From assembly GCA_029378245.1 (NCBI GenBank), contig JARKIF010000055.1, positions 1-64,000 of the forward strand: 64,000 nucleotides of DNA, in the 5' to 3' direction. The position numbers and the translations under genes are program-made. A model generated the notes under the pieces. That model searched no databases and was not told the DNA's origin. It saw only the letters and a list, made by a program, of their open reading frames with translations. Shown in pieces: positions 1 through 10,035 of this stretch. This stretch comes from Roridomyces roridus. Taxonomy: Eukaryota; Basidiomycota; Agaricomycetes; Agaricales; Mycenaceae. Every line of letters starts with the position of its first letter. Positions within the stretch are counted from its first letter, which is position 1.

Positions 1-1923
1 GAGCAGCCGGAGCCGCCGGAATGGCTCGGTAGTGCCAGCACGTCCTTGAACGCCACCCGGACGCTTCCGGCAATCGGAGGCCTTGTGACCCGCGCCACCG
101 CAGAACATGCACAGGTTGTTCTTGATGCGGCGCTCGCGCTCCTCCGGCTTGAGCTTGCCGGAGGCGTCGAGCTTGTTGGCATAGGGTTTGTCGGAGACGG
201 AGCCGGAAGCTTGACCCGCATTACCGGTTGTGGGGGGAGCCGGAGGAGTCGTCTTGTTCGGAGGGTTGTGATTACCCTGCCGATTCTTCCCTTTGCCGCC
301 CTGCTTCCCTTTCCCGCCGCCCGATGGTTCGGAGGAACCGGACTTGGGCGAATCGTTCGTCGGAGCCCTCGGAGTCGTGCTCTTGACCTTCGCAGCGGCA
401 GCGGCAGCGGCCAAACGCTCAGCCTCCTTCTCCGCCTGACGACGGTGAAAGCGCTGATCGAGCTGGGCAGCGAGAGACTTGAGTCCGGCAAGAGTGGTCG
501 GCCGGACAGTCTGAGCGATGGAGTCTTTGATGCGGGAAGGGAGACCACGGTAGAACGCGTGGATGAGGGCCGCCTCGTTGAAGCCGGTCATGACCGAAAG
601 GTTGTCGAATTCGAGCTGGTAAACAGCGAGTCGATCATTCGGCCCGCATCGACAAACTCTCTAGTCCGATCCGAGCGTCTCCGAAAGGATCGTGCGGACC
701 GAAGTTGTTGGCCAGCTCCTGGACAAAGAGGTCCCAGTCTCCGTCCCAAGCGGGGATCGGAGTTCCGGCGGTAGCGTAGATGTTCGGAGAGAACCATTGC
801 TGAGCCGTACCGCGCAAGTAGGACCGGACATAGAAGATCTTCTCGTCGGAAGACGGGAAGTCCTGTGGACGTTCAGCGATGTGCAAATAAATCTGCGACA
901 TGAACGTAGCAAATTTCGAGGGATCGGAGCCGTCGAAAGTGTCCGGAGCCTTGGAAGCAGTGCGAGTAGACCGAGGAGGAGCCGCTGAATTCTGGGCCAG
1001 GAGAGTCATCGCCTGAGCAACTTGCTGCATGGCGACGTCGAGTTGGGGGTTGACCGGAGGGATGTATGCAACACCCGGAGGACCTTGTGCACCTTGGGGA
1101 CCCTGAGGACCGCGAGGTCCAAGCGGAGGGACCGGAGGATTCCAGCCCCCACCGCCTCCTCCACCTCCTCCACCACCGCCACCACCGCCACCTCCGCCAC
1201 CTCCGCCTCCGGGTCCCGGAGTTCCCGGAGGGGTGGAGTATTCCCGTGATGGGAACCGAACAGAGCTGGGGAACTACTGTGGTTGCTGGGGTTGCCCGGT
1301 GGACCAAGGGGACCAGGGGGACCAGCAGACGGAGGACGGTTTGTCGGAGGACGAGTAGGAGGACGGGTTGTAGGAGGACGCGTAGTCGGAGGACGAGTGG
1401 CCATGGCATGAGACCTGACCGAAACCGGTGAACGAACCGGAACCGGTGGCTCGTTAGCGTACTCCAATTCATTGACCGCAGACTCAGCTACTTCCGCGAT
1501 GGGAGTGACGTTTCCCAAAGGTTGGCGGTATTCTCCGTGAGCCCGGAAGGGAGTCAGAGAGTAGATTTCGTGAGTCGAGCGCTGGTCGTAGTCGGTCATG
1601 CCCGGAACCGGAGGAAAATTCGGGCCGGGGTAATTTGAGGACGCATGGGATTGTCCAGAATGGCGACGAAGAGCAGCACCCTGTTGGTTCGGAGGGAGTG
1701 AAGGCCGAGTCCAAGGCATCGGATTGTTGGGCCGAGGACGGAAAACATCCTCCTCGAAGTGAGGTTGAGACCGAGTGGGGATGTCGTGAGGAGAGATAAT
1801 CCCCGAAGCGTTTTCCAAAGTGACGGATTGACCGGGTGCCTGGAGAGGAACCATCGTGGACCATAAGCGAGATCGTCGACGGTCCTGCACCTGAGGCGTG
1901 GTTATGAGATTGTGATACGACAT
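1..1923 (-). pseudogene. Ty3 gag polyprotein, frameshifted
   Basis: The start codon at 1923 is the first ATG after the LTR. The N-terminal third is low-complexity and rich in R-P-P-T repeats, followed by a poly-glycine and GPxG collagen-like stretch. Then comes a retrotransposon gag domain (FDGSDPSKFATFMSQIYLHI at about 950-890, with a QQWFSP segment near 800) and a CCHC knuckle, CMFCGGAGHKASDC, near 85-120. Reading frame changes twice: near 1230, entering the poly-Gly tract, and near 636, just after the capsid-like part. Each change is a single-base shift. With both corrected the coding sense continues to the left edge. It is an inactive copy unless the shifts are sequencing errors. Confidence 0.75.
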
Positions 1924-1951
1924 GAAGTCAAGCGGGATGAGTAGTTAATAC

Positions 1952-2466
1952 TGTAATATCCGTGCCGGAGGGTAAGGACAAAGGGGCCGGAACCTGAGGT
2001 CGGAGGTCGGAGGTCGGAGGTCGGAGGGACGTAGACCGAGGGTGATCCGGATGAGGTGAACGCTACTCGGAGGGAGAGCGCACCAGCCACTTGACTTCCG
2101 AGAGAGGAGTACTCGGAGACTAGATTGGCACAGAGGAATTGCGGAGGCAACACACGTTAATTAACTACTGACGTACATCACAATCGTATGTCCTATTTAT
2201 ACTAAGTAAGTATGACATGACCAAATGGAGTCAGAAGCGCGAAGGACAATAAGCTCTATGTTAAACAATAAGAAAGAAGATGATGAAGATAATCACAATA
2301 AGGGAAACGCTCAGAACGACTTCATTGCGTGAAAACCCTATCGGATTGTGCAATACGACGAATCGGATGCATCATTGGTCGGAGCGTCCGGAACAGTCGG
2401 AGATGTTCCGGACCGGAGGTGGTCGGAGGATGTCGGAAGGACGGGGTTGGTGACATGGATATAACA
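1952..2466 (-). repeat. 5' LTR of the Ty3 element
   Basis: The repeat begins TGTTATATCC and ends GGATATTACA on the minus strand, so its ends are near-inverse as expected of an LTR. A TATA box (AGTATAAATAGG, about 2192-2203, minus) sits in the expected place for the U3/R boundary. Near the 3' end there is a short tandem array of a GGAGGTC heptamer, about four units at 2005-2033. The partner 3' LTR is not in the window. Ends were placed by eye from the inverse termini and from the gag start 29 bases downstream. Confidence 0.72.
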
Positions 2467-4341
2467 GTCAGCTTACAGACGATGATCCGCGCAAGATTAT
2501 CCAGAATCTGGGTGAGTCGGGTGTAAGATTTGATCAGAGAGAGCTGCGTAAAGACGAAATGTCAGTGAGACGTGTGCCGCAAAGAACTGAGGCTACTCGC
2601 ATTCGAAACTCTGCAGCCAAGACGGATGGACGGCTAATTTCAGGTCAACGTTGCGCCGCAGTGAGAAGACAAAAGAAGGCATACCCAAGGAGGGAGTTGA
2701 TTCGAGAGTTGGAGAATCCGAGCCGGCAATGACCATCGATGGGTTAACGCGTCGTCACAGGTACTTACAGGCATCATAACGCGAGGCGAAATTATCTACA
2801 AAGGTATTGGTCAGAATGGATAAGTCTGGCTGGTCGAGACTGACATGTAAGGGCATTGATAGTTAATTCGTGACTGGAAAACACATCAGATGTCGCAGCA
2901 ATGCGCCAACGAGTACGCACGTTTGATTAGAAGCTGAGACGCAGGATGGGTGCAAGACGGAAAAGCAGAGAGAATGGACAAAACTCGAAACGAGTCAGAC
3001 ATTCCAACGTAAAGACGGGCGAGTAGCAAAGCGTTCAATCGAGATCCTCCCGAAGGACTCGATCGACGAGGCGGCTCGTTCATGCCTTGAAGGTACTATA
3101 GCGGGATTTGTAGCTGTTCGATGGGCGGCGATTTCGACCCAGATATGTACCTGTGTTACGTCCCGTTCCATTCTCACCAACTCCGGACCAATTTTGATCC
3201 AACTCCGGTTCCGGCTCCAACAATCCCGGATCAATCTTGACCGGACTCCGGTCCTCGTTCGGACTTTTGTCCTTCTTCAATTTCATTCCATCCTTCACCC
3301 ACTCGACCTTACTCCGGTGTAGATATTCACTCCGGTACCTCCGGTTTCTCCGGGGTATCCACCTCCACTCCGGGGTCCGAGTTTTTACCTTGTCACTTTC
3401 TCCATATTCATCTGAGTACACATCAGTGGGCATTTAGTATATAAACCTCTGTACAACCGCCATGTAACTCAGTTGGAATATTAACGTTCCTGGTCTATTC
3501 GACCTTGGCTGCTCCGAGCCCTCCTCTCCTCCTTTATCGTCTCGTCCGGATTGCTTCCCTTGGAAGTAGCGTAGGGAACCCGGTCACCCTGGGTCTTTGT
3601 GGTGTCACCGGTTGGACTCCATCTCCCTCCTCCGACTTTTCGTCTCTCTCCGGAGTCCTTCGTCCCGGAGTTCCGGTCATTCTTACTCCGGTCGTCCTTA
3701 TCCGGGATTCCAGTCAGCCTCGGATCCGGCACCTAACAACCTGCCGAATATCAGGCCCTCGGATTGAGCAGAGCATGAGACGACGCACCCAGAGAATGAT
3801 TGGTGCTCGTAGCAAACCCTTCTCCTCGCTCTCGTATCCTCCTACGGCTGCAAACACGACGGATAGCCCTCCGCGTTTTAGTTCCGGGGTTAATCGAGAT
3901 CGTGGAATGCGCTAGAGAGTCGATTGAGTGAGATGGAGTGCATATATGCGCATATAGTGTGAAGAAACGCACCTGTCCGCCGCGGCCACAAGTTCTTTTT
4001 TCTCGCCCGGCGCATCCTCCGTTTCGTTCAGTCGGTGCACGAGGATGACACGTCACAAACCAGCAGATGCATCCATGTTGCCACGGTCTGTGTTGTCCCC
4101 GTGACAGCGCACGCCGCACGGAGGGCTTGAGGGCGATAGCGACGTCAGAAGTGGAAATTATTCGTTGATTTGTGGCTGGACTGCGCCCATGTCTTGCTGG
4201 TGGCCAGCAGGCCGGACATCTGCACGAATTGAGCACGAGAATCGAACGAAAAAGAAACGCACCTGGTTCAGTAAGTGCTGCCAATGCTGCGTCGACTCGG
4301 ACTTGTAGAATTTCTCCACAACGGCCTTTGACCACTACATA
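2467..4341. other. Intergenic, repeat-derived stretch
   Basis: No protein gene is recognisable here. The middle part (about 3150-3730) is rich in TCCGG motifs like those of the upstream LTR. Reading frames in both directions there are low-complexity and look like translated repeat. The rest shows nothing I can name. Confidence 0.5.
3154..3485 (+). repeat. Probable solo LTR or LTR relic
   Basis: A sequence beginning TGTTACGTCC and ending with GGAATATTAAC has a TATA box (AGTATATAAACC, about 3437-3448) about 45 bases before its 3' end. This is the layout of a short Ty3-type LTR in plus orientation. The TCCGG-rich composition matches the neighbouring LTR. The ends are only approximately inverse and no target duplication was found, so the call is tentative. 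Confidence 0.35.
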
Positions 4342-4814
4342 CAGTAGACCTTTTGCAAAATACTGGCTAACTATAGTAGGGGTGTTTTGCAAAGATTCCC
4401 ACTAAATATTATCTATCTCAATAAGGTCTTAAATCCGATATCTCTGGCATGGCCGCCATTTGGATCACCCAATTCATCATTTATCATGCTACCCAGATCA
4501 ACAATATACACGGCTGTGGATAGAGGTGATGGCATCAATGGTGGCATGCGGGCCATCATTACAGATCGGTTTTTTGATCACTTTGCTCAGAAAGGGCCCC
4601 TGCATCAAACCGGCCATCAGGAAATGATCTTAGATCAAAGTTGTAGCCCTCATTTCAGGCTACAGGTCCTTCCAACAAAGTTGTGCCAAAAAATGTGTGG
4701 TTGTCCTGTGAGATCCCAAATACTGTTCCAAAGTTTGCATCAAAAGCTGTCTGAATTCTACGCCCAGACAGAAGAAGTAGCGGGGTGACATGAATGGCAC
4801 TCCCATACAACCAA

Positions 4815-4899
4815 CGGGTTGTTTAGTCTAGTAGTAAGTCTGCCACTCCTTTATTGAAGCTTTTGCTCTGGGTTCAAACCCTAGCTGTTCCATTTTTTT
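4815..4899 (+). repeat. tRNA-like sequence (SINE-head or tRNA pseudogene)
   Basis: An A-box-like TTAGTCTAGTAG at 4823-4834 is followed 48 bases on by a B box, GGGTTCAAACCC, at 4870-4881. The T-arm can pair (CTGGG with CCTAG). A run of seven T (4893-4899) follows as a polymerase III terminator. The acceptor stem pairs poorly, so this is not a functional tRNA as it stands. Confidence 0.5.
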
Positions 4900-6721
4900 C
4901 TGCCCTCATTACTTGTTGCCTTTCTATCACATTTTGACCATTGAATACCTTGTCAAATGTAATCCCATGTTTCCAAGGTTGGCCAGTTGGTAAAACTTCA
5001 GGGAATGGGTTGAAGTCCAACCTCTGATTGACAGCTGCCAACCCCAAGCCACAACGCTTTCATCCAAAAAAGGAAGTTTTGGCAGTTCTGATGTATTTGA
5101 GCAGAACTTGATACATTTTGGCATGTATTTTACACAAGGGCTGTTCTTTGACACAGTTCACATCCTGTGAACCACAGTCTAGGTCTCCAGAAGGTGACTA
5201 GAAGACTGTAGGAGTGAAACAGGCATCAATTTATTGCCCCTAGAATAGCATGTGCTATCCTGCTTCAATAGTTGAAGGCCCTCTGCTGGGTACTCTTGTA
5301 CATGTTCTAATGAGCTTTCAGGCTTTATATGAGGCATTGAGCCCTTTGGAGAGTAATACTGGGTGAATGAATCCAAGTGGTGATTTTCTGGCCAGGGTTG
5401 ATAGAGAAGGTATCACCTTTGATCTCAGAGTTTCAGACATGCTCAGACACATTATGAATTGAAATGGACAATCAATTGTATCAAGTCATGTCCTACCAAA
5501 GAGACTAGCACACAACTTGGTCAAAAACAAGGTTCCAGTATTTCATCTTCCGGGCAGATGATGTGCTCAACCTGAGGTGCCACCATACCTTCACCAGGTC
5601 TCTATGAGCTATCTCAGCAAAAAAATCAACAAGTTAAGCAAATGTAGCAGCAGTTACACCTAGCATCATTATGCACTGATGCTACTTGTTCCTTCCCTGG
5701 GGGGTTGTCAACGGCTGATCAAGGACTGAAACCTGGCTAGAACATGATATTCCTTGTCAGTTTATCTATTGGGGATGGAAATTAGACAGTCTGCATCTGA
5801 ATGTGTGCTGGAATGTCCGAGTGGTAGAGGAAGATTCTGTCCAATTGTTGAAACACACCTTGGACAGAACTTTGTCATCCCTTGGCCAAATCTGGAGAAT
5901 TAAGACATTTTCAGGATGCTATGAGTCCCCTCTCCCCAGTTTCAGTCTCCAATCTGTTCTAGAGAGCCTCCTTGGTTCAGAATTCTTGAGATGATCCAAA
6001 AATGTGTGCACCTGAAAGTGAAGTGTCCAGGACGTGTCCTATATCATCAGTATGCCCAGGTAAAATCTGCAGCCTGTGTAGTGTGGGTAACAGTGCTTTT
6101 CAGATATTATCACACAGTAGCCCTGTTTGTTAGATGACCTTTACTTGTTGGTGACTCAAAATGCAAAGTGGTATATCCCAGGATCTGGCAGAGAGAAAGG
6201 ATCACAGGGTTCTTGCTATCTATCAGAGTAGCTAGCCAGTTGATCATTTTCACTGATTCCTCCATAGTTGAACTTCAGGGCATTCACTGGGTTGCCAAGT
6301 GTGATTTGGAGCATCCTTCCTAATGTAGGTCCCCATTGAAAAGCTCAGGACCTCATTGGGAAGTCAAAATGGAAGTCATATCAGGGGAATTATCAAAACC
6401 AGCCTGTTTCCCCAATTCCAGGCCCATGACAGTGACATTGAAAGCCTGAATGTACACATGGAAATACTATTGGAATGGATGAAAAGGCTCAGGAAAGAAA
6501 TGCGGCCACCAGACCACACGGGAAGCCCAGGGAGGCAGGAAAGTCGAAAATTTCCTTTTTGGGACAAAAGCGTAGTGGCTACAATTGGAAATGCCCGTCA
6601 GATTCATGAAAAATTTGAATACAAAGTACTCCTGGCAGGATTCTCGGGCTTAAGCACCATCTGTGACAAGGCAGTGAGCCGTGGCACTAGTGTGAATGGA
6701 TATTAAAGAAAAAAAAACTAA

Positions 6722-6808
6722 CGGGCAGGGATTGAACCCGTGACCTCCAGCAAAAAGAGGGATAATATTAATGGATCAAACAAGAGAGACCAATAGACCA
6801 AGCAACCA
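6722..6808 (-). repeat. tRNA-like sequence (SINE-head or tRNA pseudogene)
   Basis: On the minus strand an A-box-like TGGTCTATTGGTC (6800-6788) precedes a B box, GGGTTCAATCC (6739-6729), inside a good T-stem/loop. The acceptor arms do not pair convincingly and the variable/anticodon part is AT-rich. It is best read as a tRNA-derived repeat inside the larger transposon. Confidence 0.5.
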
Positions 6809-7319
6809 TTAAGGATGATTGTCCAGGGCCTGACAGGTAACTCCGCCTGCCTCAAGCACTTTGGATATAGTGTTCAGTCATTATGAAAAATGACCGTCTG
6901 TCCATAGTGCGTGTGATCAAATCCTGTGAATCTGCCTTTTGGACCCTCTACCCAGCAAGTTGATTGAAAAGACTCTGGTTTGGGAAAGTATTTTGCATTT
7001 AACAGCTCAACCAAGCCTTTTTGGCTAAAACACATCTTGACAGCCCCTGTAGCCCTCAAGCCGCTCTACAACTTATGTTTTTGATGCATCACATCAGCTA
7101 TCATGCCGACATTTGTTCCGGTATGTTCTTTTCATGGTTTTGATGGGACTTGATGTCTGATGCTATATATCAAATATATCATATCTGGGCAGTGATTCCC
7201 GAGCGATTTCCGAGCCATACTCACCAAATTAACCTCCCGGTGGCTGTACGCTCACTAGTGAGGATCTTTGCAAATTACCCCTACTATACATAGCATGGTC
7301 TTTTGCAAAAGATGTACTG

Positions 7320-8029
7320 TACCAGCTGCTTTGACAACGGTCAGTGAAAGCGTCAATGCGAATGATTGCAGTACGTTCTTGAACCGTTGAGCGTTCTAAC
7401 GGTGTTTGGAGCCTGCTCGCATCATGGCTGGGATGTCGATGAAAGGGCTGATAGCGCGGGCGAAAGAAAGTCGAGCTGTCCGATATTTTCTTTGAACCAC
7501 TGGTGGAGAGTAAGCCAGGAATGGTGAGAGCAGGGTGAATACTGACAACGCAGAGGATTCAGCGCGTTTCTTCAGTGGAACCGTGGAGGCGAGCCATCCG
7601 ATGTGGACGACGAGGAAGCAGACACGTCGGCGGAGGGCAGCTGCCAGTTGGGGATGGTGTCAGTGAAAGATGGTTCCAAAAGATTGAGAGGCGCAGGCGC
7701 AGCCTGGGAGGTGGTGGTGGGAGGGGAGGACATGAGGGAAGACAGAAAGGAAGGAACACGTCATCACTTTGATCAGCCAATTTATTTATAACATTCATTT
7801 TATTCCAATGGGTTCCGAGATTTTTTTGCTCAACTTTAGGTCCATGTCAGGTCCAGTCGAGAATGCAAAAGCCTCTTTGCTCAATCTTTGCTTTCATGGC
7901 AATTGGAGTAACAAATCAGTATACAAGGAATTGACTCGGAAGACCCAAGAAAAGATAAAGATGTGCCCAGTCCTTTTTTGGCGCAATTGCGGGCGGGGCC
8001 ATGGGAGGAATGATAAGAAAGACTTGTAT
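7320..8029. other. Intergenic, nothing recognised
   Basis: Between the right end of the 3-kb inverted-repeat element and the Plavaka fragment I see no coding sequence with family resemblance, no RNA gene and no obvious repeat. Confidence 0.5.
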
Positions 8030-8032
8030 TTT

Positions 8033-8742
8033 CAATTAAAAGTAAGAGGGACGCGTAGAAAGACGCAAAATCGCGTAGACAGACGCGTTACAAGTGCCCA
8101 ACACCGACTTGTCCACAACATTAAGCCGGCGGTCGTAACGTTGTCACACCACGGCACCAGTGGCGCGACAGATGGCTCGGCGACAGACCTTTCGGGTTCG
8201 AGGAGGCCGGAGGAGCGGTAAAGATGATCAGGGGACAAGGCGGCGTCAGGGTCGTGAGTAGATCGATTGGGAAAGATCTTGTAGACACCGTGGCGGTTGG
8301 GCACGGTCTTGACCCATTTCGGAGGCTCGCGCGTCTCAGGAGCAGGTGCTGCGAGTTATTCTAGCTTTGCTCTGTAAAACGGCTAGGTAGCTTTCAAGTT
8401 GTGCGACGGCGAGGACGATCGTTGGGTCCAGGAAGAAGGGGACTAGGGGATCGACGGGGCTGTGAGGTACATCAATGAAGTTTCTAGTGAGCAACAGGGA
8501 AACTATGATACCGCCGGAGGCTCGTCGATATCCATGGGCGGCGAGGACTGAGCACGAGCAGTAGCAGCGAGTTCCTCCGCTTCTCTAGCTGCCACTGCGT
8601 CGTTGGCTGCCTGCTCCTCAGCAGCAATGTCTCTCAAAGCTTCAAGATGCTCTTCTGCGGCGGCGGCACAACGCTTGAGGTGGTTGGTCAATCCGGCCTT
8701 AGAGCCTTGAAAAGACTCGCAACAGAAAGAGCAGTCGGGCAT
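8033..8742 (-). pseudogene. Plavaka-type (KDZ-related) transposase, N-terminal fragment
   Basis: Translation from the ATG at 8742 starts with a C2HC zinc finger (CSFCCESFQGSKAGLTNHLKRC) followed by an Ala/Glu-rich helix. This is the usual N-terminus of agaricomycete Plavaka transposases. After a frame change or intron around 8340-8510 it resumes with a PPKWVKTVPNRHGVYKIFP segment and a THDPD motif (8310-8250), also typical of that family. It then degenerates near 8100, and the catalytic part is absent. It abuts the truncated nuclease-like gene F and is therefore a candidate cause of that truncation. Confidence 0.6.
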
Positions 8743-8959
8743 GAAGAGTTGTGTGGAAGGGACAGCGAGAACGAGAATGAATGTCACTGGCAAAAGGATG
8801 GCGGCCGCGGCTGAATTAGATGGCAAGATGTGACCCGAGATCCAGGCAGGAGGGAGGAATCAAAGTGTATTTAAAGCGGCAGGAAAGCTCCAATACAGCC
8901 AGGAACTGACGGGAGAGTCGAAAGACAGCCTGTAGACGACTGGAAAGCGCCTTGACAGT

Positions 8960-9368
8960 ACGCGTCAAGCCTTGATGTGGCTGTCCCGGGTCAAATGTCC
9001 GGTAAATCAAACGACACTTTTCGTGATGATAGTCCTCAAAGATGAGGTTCACGGGGTTGACCAGATAGAGGTGCAGTGCACGCTCCACGTCCCCTTCGAT
9101 GTCGATTTTGTGCGTGCGCTCGACAGTGGGCACAGGGTAGGAGGAGGACTGCAGAAAAGTTGTCACAGATCCATTGTTGAACAAGGCCGCCAAACGATTC
9201 ATATCGAGGTTTAAAAGGCCCTCAGCGATGCGCTGCCTCGAGGTCGAAAAGCCGCTGTAGGTGATGGGGGGGGTCATTCCCCACCCCCCGCAGGATTGCG
9301 TCCGGGCGTATGTCTAGATTAGGAGTGAGAAGCACGTCTGCGCGGATAAAGTTCGAAGCCAGGGCCAT
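8960..9368 (-). pseudogene. Nuclease-like gene F, truncated paralogue of G and H
   Basis: The ATG at 9368 follows a TATA box at 9414-9407, the same spacing as in gene G. The product aligns along its length with G (16511-17408): a similar IRPDA segment, a GLLNLDMNRL segment and the hallmark EGDVERALHLYLVNPVN. A run of G/C around 9270-9282 shifts the frame by one. Homology stops near 8960, before the D...E-x-K part, and is followed by unrelated sequence next to the Plavaka fragment. It is therefore broken twice and cannot encode a complete nuclease fold. It faces kinase-like gene A head-to-head across about 470 bp, exactly as G faces B. Confidence 0.68.
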
Positions 9369-9406
9369 CTTGGCAGTGGGTGTTTACTGAGGAACACGGG
9401 GCAGCA

Positions 9407-9414
9407 CTTTTATA
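9407..9414 (-). promoter_or_regulatory. TATA box of gene F
   Basis: TATAAAAG on the minus strand lies about 40 bases upstream of the ATG at 9368. The equivalent box occurs at the same distance before gene G. Confidence 0.55.
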
Positions 9415-10035
9415 GGCAACGAGCTATGTCCGATTCCGTGCACAGGTTACAAAGGTTTGCTGCCACGGACGACAGAGTACGGATCTCGGTCTTCCGCCGC
9501 CGCACAATAGACGTTCAACCAACATCAATGTTATTGTAGTCCGGATAAAGAACAAGTCAAACAGAAAAACCGAAGTGCCGCGAACTTCTTTGCGCATCGA
9601 GAAGAACAGCCTAGCTGTTCCAAATTGATCCCTCCATTGTTCCAGATTCAAGGGATCGTGGCACCCAAACGGAAATCGGGAACATCAGATCATGTTCGTT
9701 GCGTCTTTACATAACAACGCACTTGAGCTTGACCACCATCCGCACAAGACGCCACGAACGATTCCAGAAGATTATTTATCTGTAGTAATTTCTTCAGCCT
9801 TGAATAAGCAACCACCCTGACATACTTGCGAGGCAGGTATGGACTATGACAGAGCAGATCTCACTACAATGTTCCTGCCGGTGCCACCGGTGCCACCGGC
9901 GTCCAATACGTACCGGGAAAATAGGATTTTTACACTCCATGAACACCCGCCTCCTTTCGACAGCGCTGCCCTCGCAGAGCAAAGAGAAAACATGCTCGAT
10001 GCCAAGGGCATGATTCTCGAACGAAAGCTCCACGG

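Larger units (their letters stand above)
1..2466 (-). mobile_element. Ty3/gypsy LTR retrotransposon, 5' portion
   Basis: The minus strand reads, in order, a 515-bp long terminal repeat, a short leader and a gag region that runs off the left edge of the window. The LTR is bounded by near-inverse ends (TGTTATATCC at 2466-2457 and GGATATTACA at 1961-1952). The gag ends in a CCHC zinc knuckle, as in Ty3 elements. Protease, reverse transcriptase and integrase would lie left of position 1. The bases just outside the LTR (GTCAG, 2467-2471) are the candidate target duplication, and the matching copy is outside the window. Gag carries frameshifts, so this copy is probably dead. Confidence 0.82.
4342..7319. 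mobile_element. TA-flanked terminal-inverted-repeat element (Tc1/mariner-like), non-autonomous
   Basis: Imperfect inverted repeats of about 57 bp bound the element. The left end reads CAGTAGACCTTTTGCAAAAT and the right end, reverse-complemented, CAGTACATCTTTTGCAAAAG. Both continue through a shared TATAGTAGGGGT block and TTTGCAAAGAT. Each end is directly flanked by TA (4340-4341 and 7320-7321), the target duplication of the Tc1/mariner superfamily. The interior is AT-richer than the flanks. I found no transposase with a DDD/DDE pattern, and all reading frames are short. It carries two tRNA-like sequences on opposite strands. It could also be a degenerate autonomous copy. Confidence 0.7.

Noticed and set aside
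1022..1431. Plus-strand open frames opposite gag
   Set aside because: They are shadows of the repetitive Pro/Gly/Arg-coding gag sequence, with no independent homology.
3080..3433. Minus-strand frame of 117 residues near the LTR relic
   Set aside because: Its composition comes from TCCGG-type LTR repeats, and no domain is recognisable.
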